A stretch of DNA of 5,780 bases from SIG480 sp045533555 (GTDB taxonomy: Bacteria; Bacillota; Clostridia; Oscillospirales; JAAYXM01): assembly GCA_045533555.1 (NCBI GenBank), contig JAZSHZ010000255.1, positions 1-5,780 of the forward strand. The letters are read 5' to 3'. The first letter of the stretch is position 1. Each line of letters starts with the position of its first letter. The translations under genes were made by a program, and so were the position numbers. The notes under the pieces are model-generated. The model saw nothing but the letters and a program-made list of their open reading frames with translations. It ran no database searches and was not told the DNA's origin. Below, in pieces: positions 1-5,648 of this stretch.

Positions 1-108
1 AAATTTCAAGGCGTTTTCCGCTTGTTTTGTTCAAACCTCACCTCTCGACGTACCAACGTACTACTTCGGGTTCGGTTTGAATAATCTTGCACCCTTTTGG
101 ACAATCTC
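1..108. repeat. Structured non-coding left end with an imperfect inverted repeat
   Basis: No gene is supportable here. An imperfect inverted repeat is visible: TTCAAACC at 30-37 pairs with GGTTTGAA at 74-81, and after a 2x2 mismatch ACC at 40-42 pairs with GGT at 69-71. The enclosed part holds two copies of ACGTAC-like sequence (around 49-61). On the plus strand, one frame is open from base 1 to a TAA at 82-84, but it has no start codon in the window. The compact structure, and its position directly before two more hairpins, suggest one larger intergenic repeat spanning about 1-165. That it is dispersed in the genome is inference; no second copy lies in this window. Confidence 0.4.
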
Positions 109-140
109 TCAGCGTGTCGATAAGTTTATCGACACGCTGA
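109..140. repeat. Perfect 15-bp inverted repeat with 2-nt centre
   Basis: TCAGCGTGTCGATAA at 109-123 is the exact reverse complement of 126-140, with only GT between the arms. In RNA it would form a long hairpin with the central pairs opened into a 4-6 nt loop. It lies downstream of the minus-strand permease gene but has no U-tract on that strand, so a classical intrinsic terminator is not clear. It may protect the transcript's 3' end, stop transcription weakly, or be part of a mobile or dispersed palindromic element. Confidence 0.6.
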
Positions 141-165
141 ATCCGTTTGCCCAGGCAAACGGATT
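140..165. terminator. 12-bp hairpin just downstream of the TRAP permease gene
   Basis: AATCCGTTTGCC at 140-151 pairs perfectly with GGCAAACGGATT at 154-165, leaving a 2-nt centre (CA). On the minus strand it begins 7 bases after the permease stop codon, where a terminator would be expected. The bases after it on that strand are the next hairpin, not a U-tract. Read on the plus strand it is followed by a T-rich stretch (TATTTATTTTA), so it looks more like a plus-strand terminator, though no plus-strand gene precedes it in the window. The inverted repeat is certain; the terminator role is inferred. Confidence 0.45.
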
Positions 166-172
166 ATTTATT

Positions 173-1633
173 TTATGCAAGCTTTTTCAGTTTCTTTTTC
201 TCAACAATCTGGAACACTAAAGCTATTACAAGGAGAACGAGGCCGATAATATCTGTTACAACTCCCGGATAAATGAGGAGCAATCCGCCGCAAAGGCTTA
301 TCAGCCTTACATACCACGGCATATCACACATAAAGTATCCCTGCAATGCGGACGAAACGCCGAACATTCCGACAAGCGAGGTTATGCATATGAGGACAAC
401 CTCCATCGCCGTTGTATCAATAAATAACATTGCGGGATTGAGAGCAAAGATATAAGGAACGATAAATGCACCGATTGCGAGCTTCGTTGCCGTAATCGCC
501 GTCTTCATCGGATTTGCCTGAGCAATCGCCGCGCCTGCATATGCCGCAAGAGCGACCGGAGGTGTGAGGTCAGCAACGATTCCGAAATAGAAGACGAAGA
601 AATGAGCCGCGATATCGGGAACACCCATACGAACGAGAATGGGAGCGCAGGTTGCCGCCATAATGCAATAGTTTGCAGTTGTCGGAACGCCCATTCCAAG
701 AACTATGCAACAAAACATCGTTAAAACCAATGCGATGATTATCTGATCTCCAGCAAGCGCAATGATTCCATTGAAAATGGTGTTTGCAAGACCGGTCATC
801 GTTATCGTTCCTGCGATAATACCTGCTACGCCGCAAGCAGCCGCAACGGTTATCATTCCCTTACCGCCCGCCGCAAGAGCTTCCCATATGCGCTTTGGAG
901 TAATTCTGTTTTCTTTATTAAAGAGGCTTACAACTATCGCAACAACTATTGCTATCGCAGCGGCATACTGGATGGAATTCTGAGCAGTTCCTACAAGGTA
1001 TATGAGAAGAACAAGCGGAGCAATCAGATATATCTTCTTAAGAAGCGGAATCAAGCGGGGAATCTCCTCCCTCGTAAGACCACGAAGACCTTCCTTTTTT
1101 GCCTCGAGATGAACTGCAATAAATATTCCCGCAAAATAAAGAATAGCCGGGAGGATTGCAAGAACAACAACTTTGCTATAAGGCATACCGAGATAATCAG
1201 CCATAAGGAATGCCGCTGCCCCCATAATCGGAGGCATTATCTGACCACCCGTGGAAGCCGCCGCTTCTGCCGCTGCGGCAAATTCGGGCTTATATCCCGT
1301 CTTTTTCATAAGCGGAATCGTTACTGAACCCGAACCGACGGTGTTTGCAACGGATGAGCCCGAAACCATTCCCTCAAGAGCACTTGCAACAACCGCAACC
1401 TTCGCGGGACCGCCCGAAAATCCGCCAACGATGGAATTGGAAATGCTTATAAAGAAATCCGCAATTCCCGTCCTTTCAAGAAATGCACCGAAGATTATAA
1501 AGACGACGATAAACTTTGAGCAGACGTTTATCGGAGTCGAAAGGATTCCTTCTTTGCCATAAAAAAGATACTGAACGATATAGCTTATCCTTTTCCATAT
1601 ACTCGGATTGGCAAGCCCCCAGATAAGCGCAAA
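173..1633 (-). CDS. C-terminal fragment of TRAP fused permease (12TM, DctM-like part)
   Basis: About 486 residues lie downstream of the frame break; the open frame reaches an ATG at 1687, but residues before about 1633 are out-of-frame translation and that ATG has no clear ribosome binding site. Family signatures in reconstructed numbering are GAFLERTG (211-218), GGPAKVAVV (236-244), SGSSVAN (253-259), and ASTGGQIMPP with MGAAAFLMA (288-307). The helix-breaking GMGVPTTANY and ADLTPPVALAAY segments of the second half mirror these. These loops form the transport and ion-binding core in DctM-type proteins. The end, EKKKLKKLA, is a positively charged cytoplasmic tail. The sequence is otherwise intact, which suggests the break is recent or artefactual. 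Confidence 0.8.
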   Translation of the reverse strand, partial: FALIWGLANPSIWKRISYIVQYLFYGKEGILSTPINVCSKFIVVFIIFGAFLERTGIADFFISISNSIVGGFSGGPAKVAVVASALEGMVSGSSVANTVGSGSVTIPLMKKTGYKPEFAAAAEAAASTGGQIMPPIMGAAAFLMADYLGMPYSKVVVLAILPAILYFAGIFIAVHLEAKKEGLRGLTREEIPRLIPLLKKIYLIAPLVLLIYLVGTAQNSIQYAAAIAIVVAIVVSLFNKENRITPKRIWEALAAGGKGMITVAAACGVAGIIAGTITMTGLANTIFNGIIALAGDQIIIALVLTMFCCIVLGMGVPTTANYCIMAATCAPILVRMGVPDIAAHFFVFYFGIVADLTPPVALAAYAGAAIAQANPMKTAITATKLAIGAFIVPYIFALNPAMLFIDTTAMEVVLICITSLVGMFGVSSALQGYFMCDMPWYVRLISLCGGLLLIYPGVVTDIIGLVLLVIALVFQIVEKKKLKKLA

Positions 1634-2118
1634 ACAAGGAAACAAGCCGCAACAATGACAATCGGAAGACCGACACTGCGCCTGCAAACCTCAGCAATCG
1701 AGATAATGCCGATTATGCCGACAACTATCTGATACCACTCAAAATTTGCACCCTGCTGAATAATTGCCAATGCATTGAACGCAAAATACAGGAACGAACC
1801 AGTTCCGCAAACCATAAGCAAGACATCATACCAAGGCATATAGTTCACTTTCTGATTTCCTTTTTTTGCAGGGAAAACGAGATAACCGATAAGTATGATG
1901 AAGGCAACAAAAGTTGTCAAACGAAGCTCTTCGAGCCATGTTGCAAACAAGGTTACATAAATACAAAACAGAGAAAAAATCGCGAGAATGCAGTTTACAA
2001 GAATCTTCGGCACGCCTTCCCAGATTCGCGTATTCGATTCTCTGTCGAATTTTTTCATTACGGCGTCAAGGTCCATCGGTTGCGTGGCCTCGGGCGCCTT
2101 TTTCTTTCCGAAAATCAC
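1585..2118 (-). CDS. N-terminal fragment of TRAP fused permease (4TM, DctQ-like part)
   Basis: As it stands this frame encodes 177 residues; only the first 162 are authentic and the last 15 are out-of-frame read-through. The charged cytoplasmic start contains the FDRESNTR stretch (24-31), typical of fused TRAP permeases. Hydrophobic segments follow at about 38-60, 68-84, 97-118 and 129-145. The motif EVCRRSVGLPIVI (143-155) matches the family's usual entry into the next helix. Alone, this fragment could not transport anything because the large channel-forming domain is missing. The start is GTG with a strong Shine-Dalgarno sequence. Confidence 0.75.
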   Translation of the reverse strand: MIFGKKKAPEATQPMDLDAVMKKFDRESNTRIWEGVPKILVNCILAIFSLFCIYVTLFATWLEELRLTTFVAFIILIGYLVFPAKKGNQKVNYMPWYDVLLMVCGTGSFLYFAFNALAIIQQGANFEWYQIVVGIIGIISIAEVCRRSVGLPIVIVAACFLVLRLSGGLPIRVYGKG

Positions 2119-2125
2119 GGAATTA

Positions 2126-2132
2126 CCTCCTT
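2126..2132 (-). promoter_or_regulatory. Ribosome binding site fixing a GTG start
   Basis: On the minus strand AAGGAGG stands seven bases before GTG at 2118-2116. This strong site chooses GTG as the permease start, since there is no ATG at a suitable distance. Confidence 0.85.
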
Positions 2133-2148
2133 ACATAATACGCTAAAA

Positions 2149-2175
2149 TGGCTGCGGTGAATTTCACCGCAGCCA
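2149..2175 (-). terminator. Intergenic hairpin between TAXI lipoprotein and permease genes
   Basis: TGGCTGCGGTGA at 2149-2160 pairs perfectly with TCACCGCAGCCA at 2164-2175 around an ATT loop. On the minus strand it starts 18 bases after the lipoprotein stop codon and is followed by TTTTAGCG, a short and poor U-tract. This fits a leaky terminator or an RNA-stabilising stem that lets the binding protein be made in excess over the membrane permease, an arrangement known for binding-protein transport operons. That function is inferred; the stem itself is certain. Confidence 0.7.
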
Positions 2176-2193
2176 ATATTTATTTTGGCAGAT

Positions 2194-3153
2194 TTAGCCA
2201 ACAGCTACATCAACGCCCTTTTCTGCAAAATACTTTGCAGCGCCTGCATGGAACGGAACGGTCATACCGCTTGTTGCGTTCTCAATGCTAAGCTCGGAAC
2301 CCTTTGCATTTTCAGCTGTGATTGCTTCGATATTTTCGAAGATTGCTGCAGTAAGGTTATATACATCATCTTCGGATGCATCTGCATTTACGATGAGTGT
2401 TGCCTTAACCGTTACAGTGTTGACATCAGTTTCCTGACCTGCATATGTGCCTGCCGGAATCGTGTGTACTGTGTAGAACGGGCAGGATGCCATAAGAGCA
2501 TCAGCAACTGCGCCGTCGATTGGAACGAGATATGCACTGTTTGTCGTGCAGAGCTCTGTTATTGCCGGTGTGGGAGGACCTGCAACGATGAATGCTGCAT
2601 CGATTTTGCCGTCCTTAAGAGCATCTGCGCTATCTGCAAAGGACTGATACTGAGCCTTGATATCATTCTCAGTGAGGCCTGCTGCCGCGAGAACATCGAT
2701 TGCGTTGAAATAGACGCCCGAGCCCGGTGCACCAATGGAGACCGACTTGCCCTTGAGGTCTGCAACGCTCTTGATTGCGGGATCCATTGTTATCAGCTGA
2801 ACTGCTTCAGCGTAGAGACCTGCAACCGTGCGGAAGGAATCAACTGCGCCTTCAGACTCGAAGGAACGCATTCCCTCCCATGCATAGGACATAACATCGG
2901 ACTGAACCGTGCCAAGCTGATAGTTGCCGGCATCGATGCCCTGAATGTTAGCCTTGGAGCCATCTGTCGAAACAACTGTTACGTTGATTCCTGCATTATT
3001 CTTGATATACTGACCGAGAACGCCGCCGTAACCGTAGTATGTACCGGATGTGCCGCCGGTTCCCATCGTCATGCTTGTTCCTGCACCGCCTGTGCAAGCC
3101 GACATTGCGAAAAGCATCGTCAATGCCAAGATAACCGAGACTATTCTTTTCAT
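2194..3153 (-). CDS. TAXI family TRAP transporter solute-binding lipoprotein
   Basis: This 319-residue protein is the extracytoplasmic solute receptor of the TRAP system encoded with the downstream permease. Residues 1-19 are a lipoprotein signal peptide (MKR, hydrophobic core, MSA) with the lipobox cysteine at 20, so it should be anchored to the outer face of the membrane. Mature-protein TAXI signatures include GTGGTSGTYYGYGG near the N-terminus, LKGKSVSIGAPGSGVYFNA in the middle, and IDAAFIVAGPPTPAI. Length is normal for the family. Characterised TAXI proteins bind small organic acids such as glutamate or 2-oxoglutarate; the ligand here cannot be told from sequence. Start is ATG with GGAGG seven bases upstream. 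It is the first gene of the operon, behind a good promoter. It is intact, unlike its partner permease, so as sequenced it would be a receptor without a working channel. Confidence 0.95.
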   Translation of the reverse strand: MKRIVSVILALTMLFAMSACTGGAGTSMTMGTGGTSGTYYGYGGVLGQYIKNNAGINVTVVSTDGSKANIQGIDAGNYQLGTVQSDVMSYAWEGMRSFESEGAVDSFRTVAGLYAEAVQLITMDPAIKSVADLKGKSVSIGAPGSGVYFNAIDVLAAAGLTENDIKAQYQSFADSADALKDGKIDAAFIVAGPPTPAITELCTTNSAYLVPIDGAVADALMASCPFYTVHTIPAGTYAGQETDVNTVTVKATLIVNADASEDDVYNLTAAIFENIEAITAENAKGSELSIENATSGMTVPFHAGAAKYFAEKGVDVAVG

Positions 3154-3160
3154 TTTTTTA

Positions 3161-3165
3161 CCTCC
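3161..3165 (-). promoter_or_regulatory. Ribosome binding site of the TAXI lipoprotein gene
   Basis: The minus strand reads GGAGG followed by TAAAAAA and then ATG, an ideal seven-base spacing that confirms the start at 3153. Confidence 0.85.
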
Positions 3166-3171
3166 GTTTTA

Positions 3172-3188
3172 TCGGGTTATTCTCCCGA
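3172..3188 (-). promoter_or_regulatory. Small leader hairpin before the TAXI ribosome binding site
   Basis: TCGGG at 3172-3176 pairs with CCCGA at 3184-3188 around a 7-nt loop. It sits in the predicted short 5' leader, a few bases before GGAGG. It could modestly affect translation or RNA stability. It is too small to be called a riboswitch. Confidence 0.3.
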
Positions 3189-3204
3189 ATAATTTTACTT
3201 TAAT

Positions 3205-3233
3205 ATTATACAACATTTTCCTTGTAATTGCAA
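3205..3233 (-). promoter_or_regulatory. SigA-type promoter of the TRAP operon
   Basis: On the minus strand a consensus -10 TATAAT (3210-3205) is preceded, after exactly 17 bases, by TTGCAA (3233-3228), a 4-of-6 match to the -35 consensus. The start of transcription would fall near 3198, leaving a leader of about 45 bases. No clear operator is seen, although the TTGT...ACAA arms around the -35 form a weak dyad. Confidence 0.75.
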
Positions 3234-3266
3234 CAACTTTTTGCTTGTTTTTCAAAATATAAAAGA

Positions 3267-3295
3267 TTGCGTCAATGATAAATATATGTTAAAAT
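3267..3295 (+). promoter_or_regulatory. Extended -10 promoter of the TPR/DUF4037/GNAT operon
   Basis: TAAAAT at 3290-3295 has the upstream TG (3287-3288) of an extended -10 element. TTGCGT at 3267-3272 lies 17 bases before it as a weak -35. Transcription would start near 3302, about 25 bases before the TPR start codon. The two divergent promoters lie back to back, with 33 bases between their -35 boxes. Confidence 0.6.
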
Positions 3296-3312
3296 TACTT
3301 CATACCACAAAC

Positions 3313-3320
3313 AGAGGTGA
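3313..3320 (+). promoter_or_regulatory. Ribosome binding site of the TPR gene
   Basis: AGAGGTGA ends six bases before ATG at 3327, a good Shine-Dalgarno match that supports this start. Confidence 0.8.
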
Positions 3321-3326
3321 ACCATA

Positions 3327-4067
3327 ATGGACACAGAGCGCATTTTATCTAAATTGGATGATTTTTTCAACAAGAATGATTATATCGGTGCCGAGAGGCA
3401 TATTTTATATTGGCTTGACGAAGCAAAAAAATGCGATAACAAAAGAATCATGCTTCTGCTCCAAAACGAGCTCTGCGGCCTTTACAGGAAGCTACAAAGA
3501 GAGCACGATGCAATTACTGCTGTTGAAAACGCGCTTTCATTGATATCCGACATGGGAATAGAAAACAATGTCGGCGCCGGAACTACTTACATTAACGCCG
3601 CAACGGTTTTTAAAGCATTCGGCAAACCCAAGGCCGCTTTACCGCTTTTTGAAAAGGCACTTTCCGTCTATGAAGCAGCTCTTCCCAAAAGCGATAAACG
3701 TTTTGGCGGACTTTATAACAATATGGCGCTTGCTTTGGTTGATTTAAAAGATTTCAGAAAAGCAAGCGAGTTATATGAACAAGCCGTTTCTATAATGAAA
3801 AATTCCGAAGACGGTATGCTTGAGGTTGCAATAACTTATCTCAACATTGCAAATTTAAAAGAAGCGGAGCTCGGACTTGAAGACGCCCAGAAGGATATAG
3901 AAGATTTGCTTGATAAGGCAACCATTATCCTCGACAAATACGAAAACAGAAACGGATATTATGCTTTTGTATGCGAAAAATGCGCAACAACATTCGGATA
4001 TTACGGATATTTCGCCTATGAAAATGAGCTTAAAGAAAGGGCTGCGAGAATTTATGAAAGGTCTTGA
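3327..4067 (+). CDS. Tetratricopeptide repeat protein, DUF4037-associated
   Basis: This 246-residue cytoplasmic protein has no signal peptide or membrane segment and is built of helical TPR-like repeats at about 44-77, 86-119, 127-159 and 168-204, with a last helical stretch at 211-246. The clearest units are TYINAATVFKAFGKPKAALP and LYNNMALALVDLKDFRKASE, which show the small/large/aromatic spacing of TPRs. TPR arrays bind other proteins; no catalytic site is visible. A CEKC pair (216-219) occurs near the C-terminus but, being alone, is not a convincing zinc site. The gene is first in a three-gene operon behind its own promoter. Its end overlaps the start of the DUF4037 gene by 14 bases, which suggests coupled translation and a shared job, perhaps as adaptor or regulator of the DUF4037 protein. 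That role is inferred; the protein's own function is unknown. Confidence 0.85.
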   Translation: MDTERILSKLDDFFNKNDYIGAERHILYWLDEAKKCDNKRIMLLLQNELCGLYRKLQREHDAITAVENALSLISDMGIENNVGAGTTYINAATVFKAFGKPKAALPLFEKALSVYEAALPKSDKRFGGLYNNMALALVDLKDFRKASELYEQAVSIMKNSEDGMLEVAITYLNIANLKEAELGLEDAQKDIEDLLDKATIILDKYENRNGYYAFVCEKCATTFGYYGYFAYENELKERAARIYERS

Positions 4068-4995
4068 GCTTGCTGAAAAATTCTACAATGAATTCGGCAA
4101 AAAAATGATAGATGAAAGTTTTTCTCATATCAAGCAATATATCGCCACCGGCATTTGCGGAAGCGGCTCGGAATGCATGGGTTTTGATGATGAATTCTCG
4201 TGCGATCACGATTTCGAACCGGGCTTCTGCATATTCCTGCCCGATGAAGACCTCGTTTCTTCAAGAGATGAGTTTCTGCTTGAAAGAGCTTACTCGAAAT
4301 TGCCAAAGGAGTTTTTGGGTTTTAAAAGAAACGCACTTAATCCGGTTGGAGGAAACAGACACGGAGTAATAAGAATCAATAACTTCTTCAAAGAAAAAAC
4401 AGGCAATAAAGACGGCGAGCTGACATCAACCGAATGGTTTTACATTTCAGAGCAATTTCTTTTGGAAGCAACCAACGGTAAGCTTTTTTCCGACAACTTC
4501 GGACTTATGACAAATATACGCAACAAGCTTTCCTATCTTCCGGAGGATGTCAGACTCAAGAAGTTGGCAGGCAATCTCCTTATCATGGCTCAATCGGGCC
4601 AATATAATTATTCAAGATGCATCAAAAGAAACGAAAGCGGTGCAGCACAGCTTTCCGCAATTGAATTTGCCAATGCAGCACTGAAGGTCATTTTTCTTCT
4701 CAACAAAAAATATATACCGTATTATAAATGGATTTTCAGAGCTTTTAGAAACCTTGAACTTCTCTTCCCTCTTTGCGACGACCTGGAATATCTTATTTCA
4801 AGCTCAAATACCGAAACCGAAGCTACGATTAAGGCAGAAATGATAGAAAAAATCTCGTCTTGCATTATATCCGAATTACAAAGACAAAATCTTACAAAAA
4901 CAGCTTCAACAAGCCTTGAAGCCCATGCATATTCGGTTAATGATAAAATCAAGGATCCTGAAATCCGAAATCTGCATGTTATGTTTGCAGTCTGA
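4054..4995 (+). CDS. DUF4037 domain protein with nucleotidyltransferase-like motif
   Basis: The protein has 313 residues. The start is ATG at 4054, because family-like sequence begins there (MKGLELAEKFYNEFGK); the open frame extends upstream to 3910, but that part is only the TPR gene read out of frame. Residues 36-54 carry GSGSECMGFDD...CDHDF, which resembles the GS...D-x-D metal-binding motif of the Pol beta nucleotidyltransferase superfamily, with D51 and D53 as candidate metal ligands. Other blocks recalled as typical of DUF4037 proteins are YSKLPKEFLGFKR (80-92), PVGGNRHGVI (97-106), LAGNLLIMAQSGQYNY (171-186) and FLLNKKYIPYYKW (214-226). The C-terminal half is mostly helical. No substrate is established for the family; transfer of a nucleotide to a small molecule, protein or RNA is possible but unproven. 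There is no strong ribosome binding site, so translation probably depends on the overlapping TPR gene. Confidence 0.88.
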   Translation: MKGLELAEKFYNEFGKKMIDESFSHIKQYIATGICGSGSECMGFDDEFSCDHDFEPGFCIFLPDEDLVSSRDEFLLERAYSKLPKEFLGFKRNALNPVGGNRHGVIRINNFFKEKTGNKDGELTSTEWFYISEQFLLEATNGKLFSDNFGLMTNIRNKLSYLPEDVRLKKLAGNLLIMAQSGQYNYSRCIKRNESGAAQLSAIEFANAALKVIFLLNKKYIPYYKWIFRAFRNLELLFPLCDDLEYLISSSNTETEATIKAEMIEKISSCIISELQRQNLTKTASTSLEAHAYSVNDKIKDPEIRNLHVMFAV

Positions 4996-5041
4996 TTCTG
5001 ACAAAACGTATGCTTTCTTCAATATCTGCTAAAAAAAACAT

Positions 5042-5049
5042 GAGGTGGG
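5042..5049 (+). promoter_or_regulatory. Ribosome binding site deciding the GNAT start
   Basis: GAGG at 5042-5045 stands six bases before ATG at 5052. The earlier in-frame ATG at 5010 has no Shine-Dalgarno sequence and would add 14 residues unlike the family, so 5052 is preferred. Confidence 0.8.
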
Positions 5050-5051
5050 AT

Positions 5052-5588
5052 ATGATAATTGAAACAGACAGACTCATTTTAAGAGAATATATTCCCGAAG
5101 ATTTCAATGCACTTTTCGAAATACTATCCGATGCCGAAACAATGAAGCATTACCCTGCACCTTTCGATGCGACTAAAACGCGAAACTGGATAAATCGTAA
5201 TATAGATAACTATAAGAAATACGGTTTCGGACTTTGGGCTATTATCTTGAAGGAAACAGGAAAGTTTATCGGCGATTGCGGAATAACCATGCAAAACATC
5301 GACGGAGAGATTCTTCCGGAGATAGGTTATCATATTCATAAGAAGCATTGGAGAAAAGGATATGCAAAAGAAGCCGCGAGTGCAGTGCGGAATTGGTTCT
5401 TTCATAACACGCGATACGATATAATTTATTCTTATATGAAGTATACAAACATTGCATCTTACTCTACCGCCGTGGCGATAGGTATGAAAAAGGCAAAAGA
5501 ATATTCCGATTTCGCAAATACCATCTGTTACGTCTATGCCATCACACGCGAAGAGTGGAACAAAACACAAAAATATCCTATCTTTTGA
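5052..5588 (+). CDS. GNAT family N-acetyltransferase (RimJ/RimL-like)
   Basis: This 178-residue cytoplasmic enzyme should move an acetyl group from acetyl-CoA to an amine of a protein, antibiotic or small metabolite. The start MIIETDRLILREYIPEDF is the standard beginning of the RimJ/RimL-like GNAT branch. FIGDCGI (72-78) fits strand 4 of the fold. PEIGYHIHKKHWRKGYAKEA (89-108) includes the acetyl-CoA pyrophosphate-binding R-x-x-G-x-A signature (R101, G103, A105). YTNIASYSTAVAIGM (131-145) is the usual N-x-x-S region, but here GM replaces the common GF. Length is normal. It follows the DUF4037 gene by 56 bases with no promoter or terminator seen between, so it is probably the third gene of that operon. 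The substrate cannot be predicted; a link to DUF4037 is only contextual. Confidence 0.9.
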   Translation: MIIETDRLILREYIPEDFNALFEILSDAETMKHYPAPFDATKTRNWINRNIDNYKKYGFGLWAIILKETGKFIGDCGITMQNIDGEILPEIGYHIHKKHWRKGYAKEAASAVRNWFFHNTRYDIIYSYMKYTNIASYSTAVAIGMKKAKEYSDFANTICYVYAITREEWNKTQKYPIF

Positions 5589-5598
5589 TAGGATTTTT
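5575..5598. terminator. Intrinsic terminator overlapping the GNAT stop codon
   Basis: ATCCTATC at 5575-5582 pairs perfectly with GATAGGAT at 5587-5594 around a TTTT loop and runs into a T-tract (5594-5598). The stop codon TGA at 5586-5588 lies at the loop/stem edge, so the last GNAT codons form the 5' arm. On the minus strand the same stem is followed by ATTTTTGTG, so it may also stop transcripts coming from the tRNA side. Confidence 0.8.
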
Positions 5599-5606
5599 AT
5601 TGTATA

Positions 5607-5646
5607 AAGAAAGCACCTTTGTCTACAAAGACAAAGGTGCTTTCTT
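5607..5646. terminator. 18-bp hairpin between GNAT and tRNA-Cys
   Basis: Bases 5607-5624 pair perfectly with 5629-5646 around an ACAA loop. The stem starts only two bases past the CCA end of the minus-strand tRNA, where a tRNA terminator is expected. On that strand the 3' arm ends in TTTCTT followed by TATAC, a weak U-tract. On the plus strand it could act as a second terminator behind the GNAT gene. It probably serves convergent transcripts from both sides. Confidence 0.75.
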
Positions 5647-5648
5647 GT

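Larger units (their letters stand above)
173..2118 (-). pseudogene. TRAP transporter fused permease (4TM/12TM, TAXI-associated), frameshifted
   Basis: This is the membrane part of a TAXI-type TRAP transporter, a secondary transporter that uses an ion gradient to import a solute delivered by a binding protein. Two overlapping minus-strand frames make up one protein. The N-terminal frame (2118 to 1585) carries the small 4TM part and the C-terminal frame (about 1633 to 173) the large 12TM part. Restoring one T to the TTTT run (minus strand; AAAA at 1631-1634) joins residue 162 to the rest and gives about 648 residues, a normal length for this fused family. The frame then reads smoothly as CFLVFALIWGLANPS. 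Start is GTG at 2118-2116, set by AAGGAGG seven bases upstream. It lies downstream of the substrate-binding lipoprotein gene and is probably cotranscribed. No canonical slippery heptamer is visible, so mutation or a homopolymer sequencing error is likelier than programmed frameshifting. Confidence 0.88.

Noticed and set aside
1631..1650. Programmed -1 ribosomal frameshift in the permease gene
   Set aside because: No X-XXY-YYZ slippery heptamer in the right phase was seen around the join, and fused TRAP permeases are normally read in one frame.
2185..3192. Long plus-strand open frame of 335 codons opposite the TAXI lipoprotein gene
   Set aside because: It is an antisense shadow. Its very high cysteine content comes from alanine GCA codons read backwards, it has no ribosome binding site, and the minus-strand frame has a full family match with signal peptide.
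3154..3198. Riboswitch in the TAXI leader
   Set aside because: The predicted leader is only about 45 bases with a 5-bp stem, too short for any known riboswitch class.
3910..4053. N-terminal extension of the DUF4037 frame by 48 codons
   Set aside because: This part is the TPR gene read out of frame. The family-like protein begins exactly at ATG 4054, so the case is an ordinary gene overlap and not a frameshift between two halves of one gene.
5010..5051. Earlier ATG start for the GNAT gene
   Set aside because: There is no Shine-Dalgarno sequence, and the 14 extra residues do not resemble the family; ATG 5052 has GAGG at proper spacing.
5574..5646. CRISPR-like pair of repeats
   Set aside because: The two neighbouring hairpins have different sequences and there is no repeat-spacer periodicity; they are terminators.
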